Notes under the pieces: generated by a model
The model's input: the letters and a program-made list of their open reading frames with translations, nothing else
Databases searched by the model: none
What the model was told of the DNA's origin: nothing
Origin: Verrucomicrobiaceae bacterium
Lineage (GTDB): Bacteria; Verrucomicrobiota; Verrucomicrobiia; Verrucomicrobiales; Verrucomicrobiaceae
DNA length: 64,000 nucleotides
Reading direction: 5' to 3'
Assembly (NCBI GenBank): GCA_016713245.1
Contig: JADJPM010000001.1
Coordinates: 744,001 to 808,000, forward strand
Translations under genes and position numbers: made by a program
Shown: positions 44,136 through 52,392 of the stretch, piece after piece
How the letters are laid out: the number at the start of each line of letters is the position of its first letter
Numbering within the stretch: position 1 is the first letter of the stretch

Positions 44136-44555
44136 ATGTTCATCCTGGACACCAATCATCTTCGGGAACTCACGGACGGCACCATGCTCGGCGAAAAGCT
44201 GCGCCGCAAAATCCTCGCTTCGGAGACGGGTGTCGTGACCTCGATTGTCAGTGCGGATGAAAGTCTGCGCGGCTGGCTGGCCTATATCGCCAAGGCAAAC
44301 TCGCCAGAACGGGAAGCCGAGGCGTACTTTCGGCTCAACGAAACCATCGACATTCTGGGTGATCTGATCCGCCTTCCTTATGACTTGGAGGCCGCTGCGA
44401 GGTTCACCGCCTTTCGCAAGGCAGGCATGCAGATAGGCTCCAAAGACCTCAAGATCGCCTGCATCGCTCTGGAGCATGACGCCGTCGTGCTGACGCGAAA
44501 CAACAGGGACTTCATCAAAGTGCCCGGCTTGAAGATCGAGAACTGGCTGGATTGA
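44136..44555 (+). CDS. PIN-domain ribonuclease toxin, VapC-like
   Basis: A 139-residue protein of PIN-domain length. The conserved acidic residues are visible: Asp5 in MFILDTNHL, Glu in SIVSADESLRGW, Asp in GSKDLKIACIA and Asp in TRNNRDF. VapC toxins bind Mg2+ and cleave tRNA or rRNA. ATG 44136 (MFILDTNHL) is chosen because PIN domains start at this motif. Its stop lies 12 nt from the stop of the convergent PSD1 gene, so the pair fits tightly between PSD1 and DUF1501. Confidence 0.85.
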   Translation: MFILDTNHLRELTDGTMLGEKLRRKILASETGVVTSIVSADESLRGWLAYIAKANSPEREAEAYFRLNETIDILGDLIRLPYDLEAAARFTAFRKAGMQIGSKDLKIACIALEHDAVVLTRNNRDFIKVPGLKIENWLD

Positions 44556-44567
44556 ATTCATGGTATT

Positions 44568-46589
44568 TCAGTCCACAAAACGAAACTCCGCGCTGCAAAG
44601 TAGGGATTGGCAAAAGGCGGTGAAGAGCTTCGATTCGTCGGTGTGAGCCGTTTGGAGAAACTTCTCAGCCAAAGCCACCTCTTGCGCGTCCGGGTCGCGA
44701 TTGAAGCAAAGCTCGAAAGCACGCTGAATTCGATTTGGAGCCTTCTCGATGCGTTGGGCGAGTGCAGCGGCCATTTCCTGCACGAAGGGGCCATTGAGTA
44801 GGTATAGACCTTGCAGCGGCACATTGGTCACATCGCGGTCACCCGTGACGAGGTTTGGATTGGCGACGTCAAACTGCTCCAGCACGTCTGGCAGATGATC
44901 GCGGATCACCGGGAGGTAAATCGAGCGCCGATGGGAGCCGTCGAGGTCCTTCGGCAGTTTGTGGTTGAAGTCGATGAGCGAAACCGATTGTCCATCCAGC
45001 TCGGCGACGAGTGATCCAGCTCGTCGCGACGTGTCGAGCAAGCCTGACACTGCCAGCATGGAGTCGCGAATGACCTCGGCATCGAGTCGGCGTTTGTTCG
45101 CATGGGAGAGGAGGCGGTTGTCGGGATCTTTGTAGAACGGGTTTTCCAACCCGTTCGCTGAACGAGTTGGAAAACTCGTTCTACGATATGTCTCCGACAT
45201 CACGATCTCCTTCACGAGTTTCTTCACCGACCAGCCACCGTCCATGAATTTCACGGCGAGGTAATCCAGCAACTCCGGATGACTCGGAGCCTCGCCTGTC
45301 ACGCCAAAGTCATCCATGGTGCGCACGAGGCCCGTGCCGAAAAGATGCCGCCAGATGCGATTCACCATCACACGAGCGGTGAGCGGGTTTTGGCGGCTGG
45401 CGAGCCATTTCGCCAGTTCAAGGCGTCCGCTTTGATCTTTTGGAACGCTCATTTCAATGCCGAGGAGCTTGGGAAAGCGTCTCGGGATCGTGTCACGCGG
45501 TTGAGCGAGCTCACCGCGTTCGTAAAGCGGTGAATCGACGACCTTCGCGTCCTTCACGCCCATGCAGAGCGGCAGGGGGCGGCCTTTGTCATCCACGGCT
45601 TCGAGAGCGCCTTCCACCCCGCCGCGTGTCCAAAGGATGCGCAGGGCATTGGTCAGCAGCTTGTGGAATTCACCGCTGATGTCCCGCTTCTCGGCTTGGG
45701 CTTTGGCGATGTAGGCTTGCTGTTCTTTTTCGTCGGCATTGAGCTTGGCGAGGTCTGCCTGGAGCTGCTTCACACGAGACTCTGGCAGTGATTTGCCAAC
45801 GATCGTCTGGCTGGGTAGCTCAGGAAGGCGGATGAGGTGGCCGTGATTGCCGTTTTCGCTGTCGATCCAGTTTCCGTAGTAGGTCTGCGTGCTCTTGAAA
45901 ATGCCCACGAGGCCGTAGTAATCCTCCATCGAGAACGGATCGGTCTTATGATCGTGGCAGCGAGCGCAAGCGATGCTGCTGGCGAGCACGCACCGCGTCA
46001 CCGCATCAAGTTGCTCGTCCGCCACATCCGCCGCGAACTGCGCGGGGTTCATCTCATTAAGACCCTTCGCCCCGATGGCGAGGAAGCCGGTGGCGATGAG
46101 CAGCCGCGCCCGCTCGGCCTCGTCTTTGGCCGGCAAAAGATCACCCGCAAGCTGCTCGGTAATGAAGCGATCATACGGCACATCTACATTCACCGCGTCG
46201 ATGACGTAGTCACGAAAGCGCCAGGCATGGGGGAAGGTCAGATTCGACTCGCGGCCATTCGATTCGGCAAAGCGTGCCACGTCCAGCCAATGGCGGCCCC
46301 AGCGTTCGCCGAAGCGGGGACTTTGAAGAAGGCGGTCGATGTAGGATGGATCGGTCGGATCGGATGTATCTGAAGGATCAGGAGGGAGGCCGAGAAGATC
46401 GAAATGAAGCCTTCTTCGCAGCACACGCGCCTCAGCAGCTTCTGCGGGCTGGAAACCGGCTGTGGTGAGTTTTTCACGAATGAAGCCGTCGATGCTGCCA
46501 GGAGCCTGCACCGGTGCCTGATGGCTCCAATGCGGTTCCTTCGCGCTCAGAAGCGTGACACAGCAGCAAAAGAAGAGAGCTGTTTTCAT
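44568..46589 (-). CDS. DUF1549/DUF1553 (PSCyt2/PSD1) secreted protein
   Basis: A 673-residue protein with signal MKTALFFCCCVTLLSA. DUF1549 (about residues 30-240) has RRLHFDLLGLPPDPSD, RFGERWGRHWLDVARFAES and CARCHDHKTDPFSMEDYYGL. A coiled-coil-like insert (QLQADLAKLNADEKEQQ) follows, then DUF1553 with NPLTARVMVNRIWRHLFGTGLV and RRLDAEVIRDSMLAVSG. Its start overlaps the upstream DUF1501 stop by ATGA, so the two are coupled. It carries the same in-frame palindrome product (TSFPTRSANGLENP) as the other PSD1 gene and a similar Ser-Asp repeat (DPSDTSDPTDPS). It probably acts with DUF1501 proteins in the periplasm; the reaction is unknown. Confidence 0.92.
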   Translation of the reverse strand: MKTALFFCCCVTLLSAKEPHWSHQAPVQAPGSIDGFIREKLTTAGFQPAEAAEARVLRRRLHFDLLGLPPDPSDTSDPTDPSYIDRLLQSPRFGERWGRHWLDVARFAESNGRESNLTFPHAWRFRDYVIDAVNVDVPYDRFITEQLAGDLLPAKDEAERARLLIATGFLAIGAKGLNEMNPAQFAADVADEQLDAVTRCVLASSIACARCHDHKTDPFSMEDYYGLVGIFKSTQTYYGNWIDSENGNHGHLIRLPELPSQTIVGKSLPESRVKQLQADLAKLNADEKEQQAYIAKAQAEKRDISGEFHKLLTNALRILWTRGGVEGALEAVDDKGRPLPLCMGVKDAKVVDSPLYERGELAQPRDTIPRRFPKLLGIEMSVPKDQSGRLELAKWLASRQNPLTARVMVNRIWRHLFGTGLVRTMDDFGVTGEAPSHPELLDYLAVKFMDGGWSVKKLVKEIVMSETYRRTSFPTRSANGLENPFYKDPDNRLLSHANKRRLDAEVIRDSMLAVSGLLDTSRRAGSLVAELDGQSVSLIDFNHKLPKDLDGSHRRSIYLPVIRDHLPDVLEQFDVANPNLVTGDRDVTNVPLQGLYLLNGPFVQEMAAALAQRIEKAPNRIQRAFELCFNRDPDAQEVALAEKFLQTAHTDESKLFTAFCQSLLCSAEFRFVD
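45132..45184. repeat. 53-nt double-hairpin element inside the second PSD1 coding region
   Basis: GTAG at 45132, hairpin AACGGGTT/AACCCGTT, hairpin GAACGAGTT/AACTCGTTC, CTAC ending at 45184. Same length as the copy at 20987-21039, identical over its last 27 nt, and in frame in the PSD1 gene. Confidence 0.85.
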
Positions 46590-47938
46590 GCGAGGAGGGG
46601 CCGGATGATGTCACCATACACATCCGTGAGCCGGAAGTCACGCCCCGCGTAGCGGTAGGTGAGTTCCTCGTGGTGGATGCCCATGAGATGAAGGATCGTC
46701 GCATGCAGATCATGCACGCTGGTGGGGTTTTCCTGAGCGGCAAAGCCAAACTCATCGGTGCTGCCATGCACGGTGCCGCCTTTGATGCCGCCACCCGCCA
46801 TCCACATGCTAAAGCCGTAGTGATTGTGATCGCGGCCCAGTTTTGATTTACCGCCACTGAGCTCCACCGTGGGTGTGCGGCCGAATTCACCACCCCAGAT
46901 GAGCAACGTGTCCTCGAGCATGCCGCGTTGTTTGAGGTCACTCAAAAGCGCCGCGATGGGTTGGTCGATGTCGTTGGAGAGCTTGCGGTGGTTCGTTTCA
47001 ATGTTGTCGTGATTGTCCCACGGCTGCCCCGCGCCATGCCAGAGCTGCACCATGCGCACCCCACGTTCCAGGAGACGCCTCGCGATGAGCGTCTGACGTG
47101 CGTGAACGCCCTCGCCATACATCTGGCGGATGTGTTCCGGCTCTTTGGTGACATCAAAAGCATCCGCTGCCTCGATCTGCATGCGGAAGGCCAGCTCGAA
47201 GCTCTGAATGCGAGCCTCCAGCCGTGAATCACTGCGCTCCGCCTTGTGCGCCGCATTGATCCGCCGCAGCAGATCGAGCTGGCGGAGCTGCACACTCGTG
47301 TCCGCATGCGGGCTGCGGATGTTTTCGATCAAGCGATCCACCGCCTCGTGCTTCGAATCGACATACGTCCCCTGAAACGCACCCGGCAGGAAAGCCGATT
47401 GCCAATTCTCCGCGCCTTTGATCGGCATGCCGCCGGGACACATCGCGATGAAGCCCGGTAGATTGTCATTGGCACTGCCGAGGCCGTAGGTCAGCCAAGC
47501 GCCCATGCTCGGACGAGGTTGGATCGAATCCCCGCAGTTCATGAGCATCAATGATGGCTCGTGGTTCGGCACCTGCGCCTGCATCGAGCGGATCACGGCG
47601 ATGTCATCGATGTGTGCCGCTGTTTTGGCAAAAAGCTCGCTCACCTCGATCCCGCTTTGCCCGTAGCGCCGAAACGTAAATGGCGAAGGAAACGCCGCGC
47701 CCGTCTTCCGCTCCGTGATGCGATGACTCGGCACCGGCCTGCCCGCGTAGCGCATCAGGGCTGGCTTTGGATCAAACGTATCCACATGCGACGGCCCGCC
47801 ATTGAGGAAGAAATGAATCACCCGCTTCGCCTTCGGCCTGTGGTGTGGCTTTGCCGCCTGGAGGTCCGCCAATCCTAATGCCGCCATGCCCATGCCAGAG
47901 CGGCGCAGGAAATCTCGACGTGTGAGAGAGTGTGGCAT
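46586..47938 (-). CDS. DUF1501 secreted protein
   Basis: A 450-residue protein starting with MPHSLTRRDFLRRSGMGMAA, a twin-arginine type signal. DUF1501 hallmarks: RVIHFFLNGGPSHVDTFDPKPAL, FRRYGQSGIEVSELFAKTAAH, HARQTLIARRLLERGVRMVQLWHGAG, LLIWGGEFGRTPTVEL and GRDHNHYGFSMWMAGGGIKGG. It starts the operon with the PSD1 gene (ATGA overlap at 46586-46589). The open frame continues upstream to 48898, but that part is the wrong frame or debris of a glycosidase. ATG 47938 is therefore the start, 32 nt after the pseudogene end. Confidence 0.93.
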   Translation of the reverse strand: MPHSLTRRDFLRRSGMGMAALGLADLQAAKPHHRPKAKRVIHFFLNGGPSHVDTFDPKPALMRYAGRPVPSHRITERKTGAAFPSPFTFRRYGQSGIEVSELFAKTAAHIDDIAVIRSMQAQVPNHEPSLMLMNCGDSIQPRPSMGAWLTYGLGSANDNLPGFIAMCPGGMPIKGAENWQSAFLPGAFQGTYVDSKHEAVDRLIENIRSPHADTSVQLRQLDLLRRINAAHKAERSDSRLEARIQSFELAFRMQIEAADAFDVTKEPEHIRQMYGEGVHARQTLIARRLLERGVRMVQLWHGAGQPWDNHDNIETNHRKLSNDIDQPIAALLSDLKQRGMLEDTLLIWGGEFGRTPTVELSGGKSKLGRDHNHYGFSMWMAGGGIKGGTVHGSTDEFGFAAQENPTSVHDLHATILHLMGIHHEELTYRYAGRDFRLTDVYGDIIRPLLA

Positions 47939-47970
47939 GGTATCCAAGATACGGCATCGGCGGCAGTTTG

Positions 47971-48969
47971 TTAGCGATCTGCATTTCGGCAAAACGTCGG
48001 CCGTGCTTCTGACAGCGTCACCGCATACACGGTGGCCTTTTGGAGATGAACGCGGAGGTGGTAAGGTCCTGGGGGCAGTTTGGCGATCTTTTTTTCCTTC
48101 CAGGCGAAGAGGTAGCGGGTGGTGTCTTTCTTCAAAGGCACGCAACTGGCCTTGTCGAAGCCTGGGAGGCGAAAACCGTCTTCGTCGAGGATTTCGCACC
48201 AGAGGGCTCCGTCGGCGGTGTTGGCGTTCACATAAATTCCGGTGCGGTTTTGCCGGTCGAGCGGCTTCAGCGTGATCTGGCCGATGTCCGGCGGCCTTTT
48301 GATTTTGGGCGTCGGTGGCTTCGGTTCGCTGCGAAGACCGGCGAAACGATCCAGCGGCAGCGAGACCATGCCGACGCCGCTTTTTTGCTGGTCGCCGGTG
48401 ATGTTGGTGCCGCCACCGGGGCAGTTGAGAATTTGATTGAGGCTGAAGTAGCGGGCGAGGTGTGAAACTCCGGCGCTCCATCCTTCTCATCGGGACAGCA
48501 CACGATCTGCGGCTTGCTCCAATGGAGCAGATCGCGGCTCTCGATGCGGCCCATGCCATGCTTCCAGCCGCGTCTGACATGCTGATGGGTCGCAAGTGCT
48601 GCCTCTTCACGCGGCCATCGGGCAGCGTGGTCTCGGTGTATGGGTTTTCGCCGACGAAGGGCGGCGGCTGTTTCTTCCCGCCAAAGGAGGTCGTGCAGAG
48701 CGGTGCTTCGGAGTGTTTGGCCCATCGAATGCCATCGGGCGATAAGGCGAGGTGCAGGCCCGCGACGAGTTCGCCCTTCGCGGTCGTGGCCCAGTCGTAG
48801 TAGAGCATCTTGTAGCGCTTCGCGGCATCTGGCTCCTTTGCATCGACGATGACGCTGTTGCAGTAGCGATCGCCATACAAGCCGCTGCCGTTGAGCACGA
48901 TGTTGGTGTTCTTTTCGCCATTGAAATCGAAGCGGCTGAGGTTCGGCTTCGTGAACGTGATGGAGGATG
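47971..48969 (-). pseudogene. Glycosidase-like (five-bladed propeller) gene, truncated and frameshifted
   Basis: Pieces of one protein appear in three frames. The first, about 48969-48610, reads ITFTKPNLSRFDFNGEKNTN then RYKMLYYDWATTAKGELVAG. The second, about 48610-48465, reads HVRRGWKHGMGRIESRDLLHW and PQIVCCPDEKDGAPEFH. The third, about 48460-47971, reads GIYVNANTADGALWCEILDE and YLFAWKEKKIAKLPPGPYHL. The order and motifs fit the family of five-bladed beta-propeller glycosidases (GH32/43-like). The 5' part is gone, replaced by an ISL3 transposase stub. At least two frameshifts, and probably an internal deletion near 48465, show it is dead. Confidence 0.8.
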
Positions 48970-48971
48970 TT

Positions 48972-49139
48972 GCAACGACTCTGGCATCCCGGACAGATAA
49001 CCGCCGAACCGCCCGTGTGCCGTAGCCTTATATGCACCGCACGCGCCTCCATGCTCAGCTTCATCCGCTCAACCTCCCAGTCCTTGTCGAGTCCGAGGAG
49101 TAGATGATAGTGCGCTCGGAGGCTTTGATTGTTGGGCAT
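48972..49139 (-). mobile_element. ISL3-family transposase remnant (N-terminal stub)
   Basis: From ATG 49139 about 55 codons match the start of ISL3 transposases: HYHLLLGLDKDWEVERMKLS, then VHIRLRHTGG and the zinc-finger CPGCQSRC. The match stops near 48972, exactly where the glycosidase remnant begins in another frame. The insertion sequence is therefore a truncated relic. I could not identify its terminal inverted repeats. Confidence 0.75.
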
Positions 49140-49335
49140 TCACCTTCTGCCCTCGCCTTCAGCGCCAATCAAAACCCGCGAAGAACCATAACCTGAAATT
49201 GTTGTCGGGTAGGAGCACCGCAGCAGATGGGGCAGATTGGCAGCCGATTCATGCCCGGGTTCGCCCATGCGCTAACCCGCATTTCTCACCCCTTCTCGCG
49301 GTGCCTCGACAGTCTGTTCATGAGCCCCGGCGTTT

Positions 49336-49393
49336 GTAGTTCGGGCCTTAGCCCGCTCAGGGGCTTCCAATCACGGCCTGAAGGCCGAACGAC
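49336..49393. repeat. GTAG-footed palindrome pair (type I), copy 2
   Basis: The left half is GTAGTTCGGGCCTTAGCCCG (stem CGGGC/GCCCG, 49342-49355). The right half, on the minus strand, is GTCGTTCGGCCTTCAGGCCG. Same layout and nearly the same length (58 versus 59 nt) as 23759-23817. Confidence 0.8.
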
Positions 49394-49497
49394 AAACATG
49401 GGCGAATCTACGCACGCTCGGACGGTGAGAAAGGCAGGCTAACGCCTCGATCAACCTGGGGTGTCACGATCGACGTGGAGCGTTCGGGCACGTGGTG

Positions 49498-49529
49498 CTA
49501 CGTCGGCACAGGTTAGAAACCTGTGCCAC
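49498..49529 (-). repeat. GTGG-footed palindrome
   Basis: On the minus strand GTGGCACAGGTTTCTAACCTGTGCC: stem GGCACAGGTT (49505-49514) against AACCTGTGCC (49518-49527), 10 bp and perfect, ending in GTAG at 49501-49498. It lies 40 nt beyond the rapA stop and may terminate it. Confidence 0.75.
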
Positions 49530-49569
49530 TTTCTCTTCAGCGTGATTCGTGAACGTCGGGCGGGGCGGG

Positions 49570-52305
49570 TTACTTCTCCTTCGTCTGAAACACGAGGCGG
49601 AGGCAGTCGAGGCGCAGGGCGGCGGTATCGAGGGCGGTCTCGATTTCGGTCATGTGCTTTTTGAGGGCTTCGATCTCCTCGGGGCGCACATGGTCGTTGA
49701 GCTGGCGCAGATCTTCGAGGCGGTCGATCTCGGCCTGGAGCTGCTGGCGCATCGTTTCCTTGGCGGTGGTCACCAGCTTGGCGAGATCTTCCTCGGCCAG
49801 CTTGCGGGCTTTGGCGAGCATGGCGGGGAAGAGTTTGTTGCGAATGGCTCCTTTCTCAAAGAGGCCGGTGGGCTGGCTCTTTTCGAGGCGCACCTCCTCC
49901 AGCGGATCGTTCTCGCGGCGGTCGGCCTGCGTGTGATCGACGATCATGCGCAGCGGCGAGGGCGAGAGGAAGCGGTCCACATGCAGCGCGGATGGCGCGA
50001 CGCATTCGACGATGAAATGCGTTTCGAGGAAGAGGCACTCGCTCTTCGGATGCTTGCACACGGCGAAGTTGCTGTTCCCGTCTTCGCTGCCAAGCAGGAG
50101 GTCGAGCACGCCGCGGACGAGCGGATGGTCCTGGGTGAGGAAGGAAATGTTTTCGCGGCTGAGAGCTCGCGTGCGGTCAAAGGTGACGGTGAGGCCATCC
50201 TCGGGCAGGGAAGGGAAGCGGTCGGTTTTGATGTCCTCAGGCTTCAGGAAGTAGGTGCGCGGGGCGTGCTCCTCGACGTGGAGGCCGAAGTGATCGACGA
50301 GTCGGATGAAGAAGGCCTCGAAGTCGAGGCTGTCATCCTGCTCGCGGATCACATCGATCACGCTGGCGGCACGCTCGGGCTTGCAGGAGTTCAGCTCGAG
50401 CAGGCGGTCGTGGCCGCGTTCGAGTTTCTGCGTCACCTGCTGGCGCAGCTTCTGCGTTTCTTTGAGGAAGGCGGTGAAGCGCTTCGCCTGAAAATCGGCC
50501 AGCAAGGCTTCCAGGCTTTCTGTGAGGCCTTGGGCGATCTCGGTGGCGCCGTGGAGGTTTTTCTCGATGGCGTTCAAACCCTCGTGATACCAGCGGGCGA
50601 GCACTTCCTCGGCAGTTTGCTTCACAAACGGCACATGGATGTGAATCGTGCTCGTCTGGCCGATGCGGTCGAGACGGCCGATGCGCTGCTCGAGCAGCTC
50701 GGGATCACGCGGAAGGTCGAAAAGCACCAGATGATGCGCGAACTGGAAATTGCGGCCTTCGCTGCCGATCTCGGAGCAGAGCAGCACGCGGGCACCATCT
50801 TCATCGGCGAAGAACGCGGCGTGGCGGTCACGCTGCACCATGGTGAGGCCTTCGTGAAAGAGGGCGGCGTTGATGTTGATCTCGCGCAGCAGGCGCTCGT
50901 GGATGTCGCTGGCCAGCTCGCGGGTGCGGCAGATGAGCAGCACCTTTTGATCGCCAAGCTGTTTGATGAGCGCGGCGAGCCATTTCACCTTCGCTTCGAG
51001 GGCATCACTGCCCGCGTCGATGGGGGCGAGGTGCGCTTCACGCTGCGGGAAGCCGGTCAAAGCGGCTCGCGTGTTGCGGAACATCACACGGCCGGTGCCG
51101 AACTCGTCGAGCATCGCATTGATGAGCTTGTCGCGACTGCCTTCGACCTTCTTTTTGGTCTCCTTGAGCAGGTCGCGAAGGTGCGTGGACTTCTTCGCGA
51201 AGAGCTTCTCATCCTTCGCGGTGAGGTTTTTGCCCTCGACGAGGCGATCCACCGCCGCAGCCACTTCTTCGTAGTGACTGCTTTCTTCGAGGAACTGCCC
51301 CAAATCCGCGTAGCGGGCCGGATCGAGCAGTCGCAAACGGGCGAAGTGTCCTTCGGGTCCGAGTTGCTGCGGGGTGGCGGTGAGCAGCAGGAGGCCGGGC
51401 ACCTTCGTGGCGAGTTGATCGACGAGTTGATACTCGGCGCTTGGCTTCTCGGGGCTCCATTCGAGATGGTGCGCCTCATCGACGACGAGCAGGTCAAAGC
51501 CGGCCTCAAGGGCTTGCTGAGCGCGGTTGGTGGCATTCGCGAGGAATTTGGTGCTCGCGATGATGAGCTGGGATTCGAGGAAGGGATTGCTCACCTCGCC
51601 ATTGGATTCGAGGGACTCGCAGCGGTCCTCGTCGTAAATGGCGAAGAGCAGGTGGAAGCGGCGGAAGAGCTCGACGAACCACTGATGCACCAGCGCCTCC
51701 GGCACGAGGATCAGCACACGCTCGGCGCGGCCGGTGAGTTGCAGGCGATGCAGGATGAGGCAGGCCTCGATGGTCTTGCCGAGACCGACTTCATCCGCCA
51801 GCAGCACGCGAGGCACGAGACGGCCTGCCACTTCGCTGGCGATGTACATTTGATGCGGCAGCAAATCGACGCGACCACCGCAGAAGCCACGCACGGGGCT
51901 CTGGCGCATCTCCGCGCGGCGCTCCAGTGCCTCCACCCGCAGGTCGTAGGCGCGGAGATCATCCACCTGGCCGGCTTTGAGGCGATCTTCCGGCTTGGAG
52001 AAGGTGATCGTATCCGACAGCTCCGCCTCGCTGATCTCACCGTCGTCGCTGAGGTAGAAGAGGATGTTCGAGCGCTCTTCGACGCTCGTCACATTCAGCG
52101 AGCGGCCGTCGTGCGTCTTCACCGCATCACCGGCCTGGAATTTCACGCGACGCAGCGGCGCGGCGGAGAGCGAGTAAGTGCGGGCCTGCTGGGCGGCAGG
52201 GTAGTAGATTTGAACGCGGCCAAATTCAGTTTTGCCGATGACGCCAATGCCAAGCTCGGGCTCAGTGTCACTGACCCAGCGTTGTCCGGGGAAAGGTTGC
52301 TCCAT
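49570..52305 (-). CDS. rapA: RapA-like SWI2/SNF2 ATPase (RNA polymerase recycling)
   Basis: A 911-residue protein. The N-terminal Tudor-like domains (PFPGQRWVSDTEPELGIGVI) are typical of RapA. The SNF2 ATPase core follows, with Walker A ADEVGLGKTIEA near residue 185, Walker B DEAHH, and LLLLTATPQQLG. The helicase C-terminal lobe has RVLLCSEIGSEGRNFQFAHHL and LLEQRIGRLDRIGQ, and the RapA C-terminal region completes the usual length of 950-970. In Escherichia coli RapA binds RNA polymerase and frees stalled complexes. ATG 52305 (MEQPFPGQRW) matches the family start; the frame extends 18 codons upstream without support. Confidence 0.95.
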   Translation of the reverse strand: MEQPFPGQRWVSDTEPELGIGVIGKTEFGRVQIYYPAAQQARTYSLSAAPLRRVKFQAGDAVKTHDGRSLNVTSVEERSNILFYLSDDGEISEAELSDTITFSKPEDRLKAGQVDDLRAYDLRVEALERRAEMRQSPVRGFCGGRVDLLPHQMYIASEVAGRLVPRVLLADEVGLGKTIEACLILHRLQLTGRAERVLILVPEALVHQWFVELFRRFHLLFAIYDEDRCESLESNGEVSNPFLESQLIIASTKFLANATNRAQQALEAGFDLLVVDEAHHLEWSPEKPSAEYQLVDQLATKVPGLLLLTATPQQLGPEGHFARLRLLDPARYADLGQFLEESSHYEEVAAAVDRLVEGKNLTAKDEKLFAKKSTHLRDLLKETKKKVEGSRDKLINAMLDEFGTGRVMFRNTRAALTGFPQREAHLAPIDAGSDALEAKVKWLAALIKQLGDQKVLLICRTRELASDIHERLLREININAALFHEGLTMVQRDRHAAFFADEDGARVLLCSEIGSEGRNFQFAHHLVLFDLPRDPELLEQRIGRLDRIGQTSTIHIHVPFVKQTAEEVLARWYHEGLNAIEKNLHGATEIAQGLTESLEALLADFQAKRFTAFLKETQKLRQQVTQKLERGHDRLLELNSCKPERAASVIDVIREQDDSLDFEAFFIRLVDHFGLHVEEHAPRTYFLKPEDIKTDRFPSLPEDGLTVTFDRTRALSRENISFLTQDHPLVRGVLDLLLGSEDGNSNFAVCKHPKSECLFLETHFIVECVAPSALHVDRFLSPSPLRMIVDHTQADRRENDPLEEVRLEKSQPTGLFEKGAIRNKLFPAMLAKARKLAEEDLAKLVTTAKETMRQQLQAEIDRLEDLRQLNDHVRPEEIEALKKHMTEIETALDTAALRLDCLRLVFQTKEK

Positions 52306-52392
52306 GTTTTGGGGGTAAAAAACGGGCGCGGAGGGTAAGAGGCCGCATCGCGAGTGCAACGCCTCAAATCGCTCATTTTCAGGCCGAAAGCC

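Larger units (their letters stand above)
49140..49569. other. 430-nt intergenic decay zone with palindromes
   Basis: No gene recognised. It contains two palindromic elements (49336-49393 and 49498-49529). It also has an imperfect inverted pair GCGCTAACCCGCATTTCTCACC-like at 49269-49290 and 49424-49445 in opposite orientation, and the word TTCGCCCATG (49260-49269), which recurs inverted at 49398-49407. Confidence 0.6.

Noticed and set aside
46586..48898. DUF1501 gene as a 770-residue fusion with an upstream glycosidase part
   Set aside because: Only the first roughly 100 codons read as glycosidase. The next 200 are out of frame, rich in Arg and Pro, and the DUF1501 part has its own twin-arginine signal at 47938.
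48267..49139. 290-codon frame starting with the ISL3 transposase N-terminus
   Set aside because: Beyond about residue 55 the frame passes into wrong-frame glycosidase sequence, so it is a stub plus debris and not a gene.
49549..52338. 929-codon open frame on the plus strand
   Set aside because: Antisense to rapA, whose SNF2 motifs are all in place. Long antisense frames are expected from GC-rich codon use.
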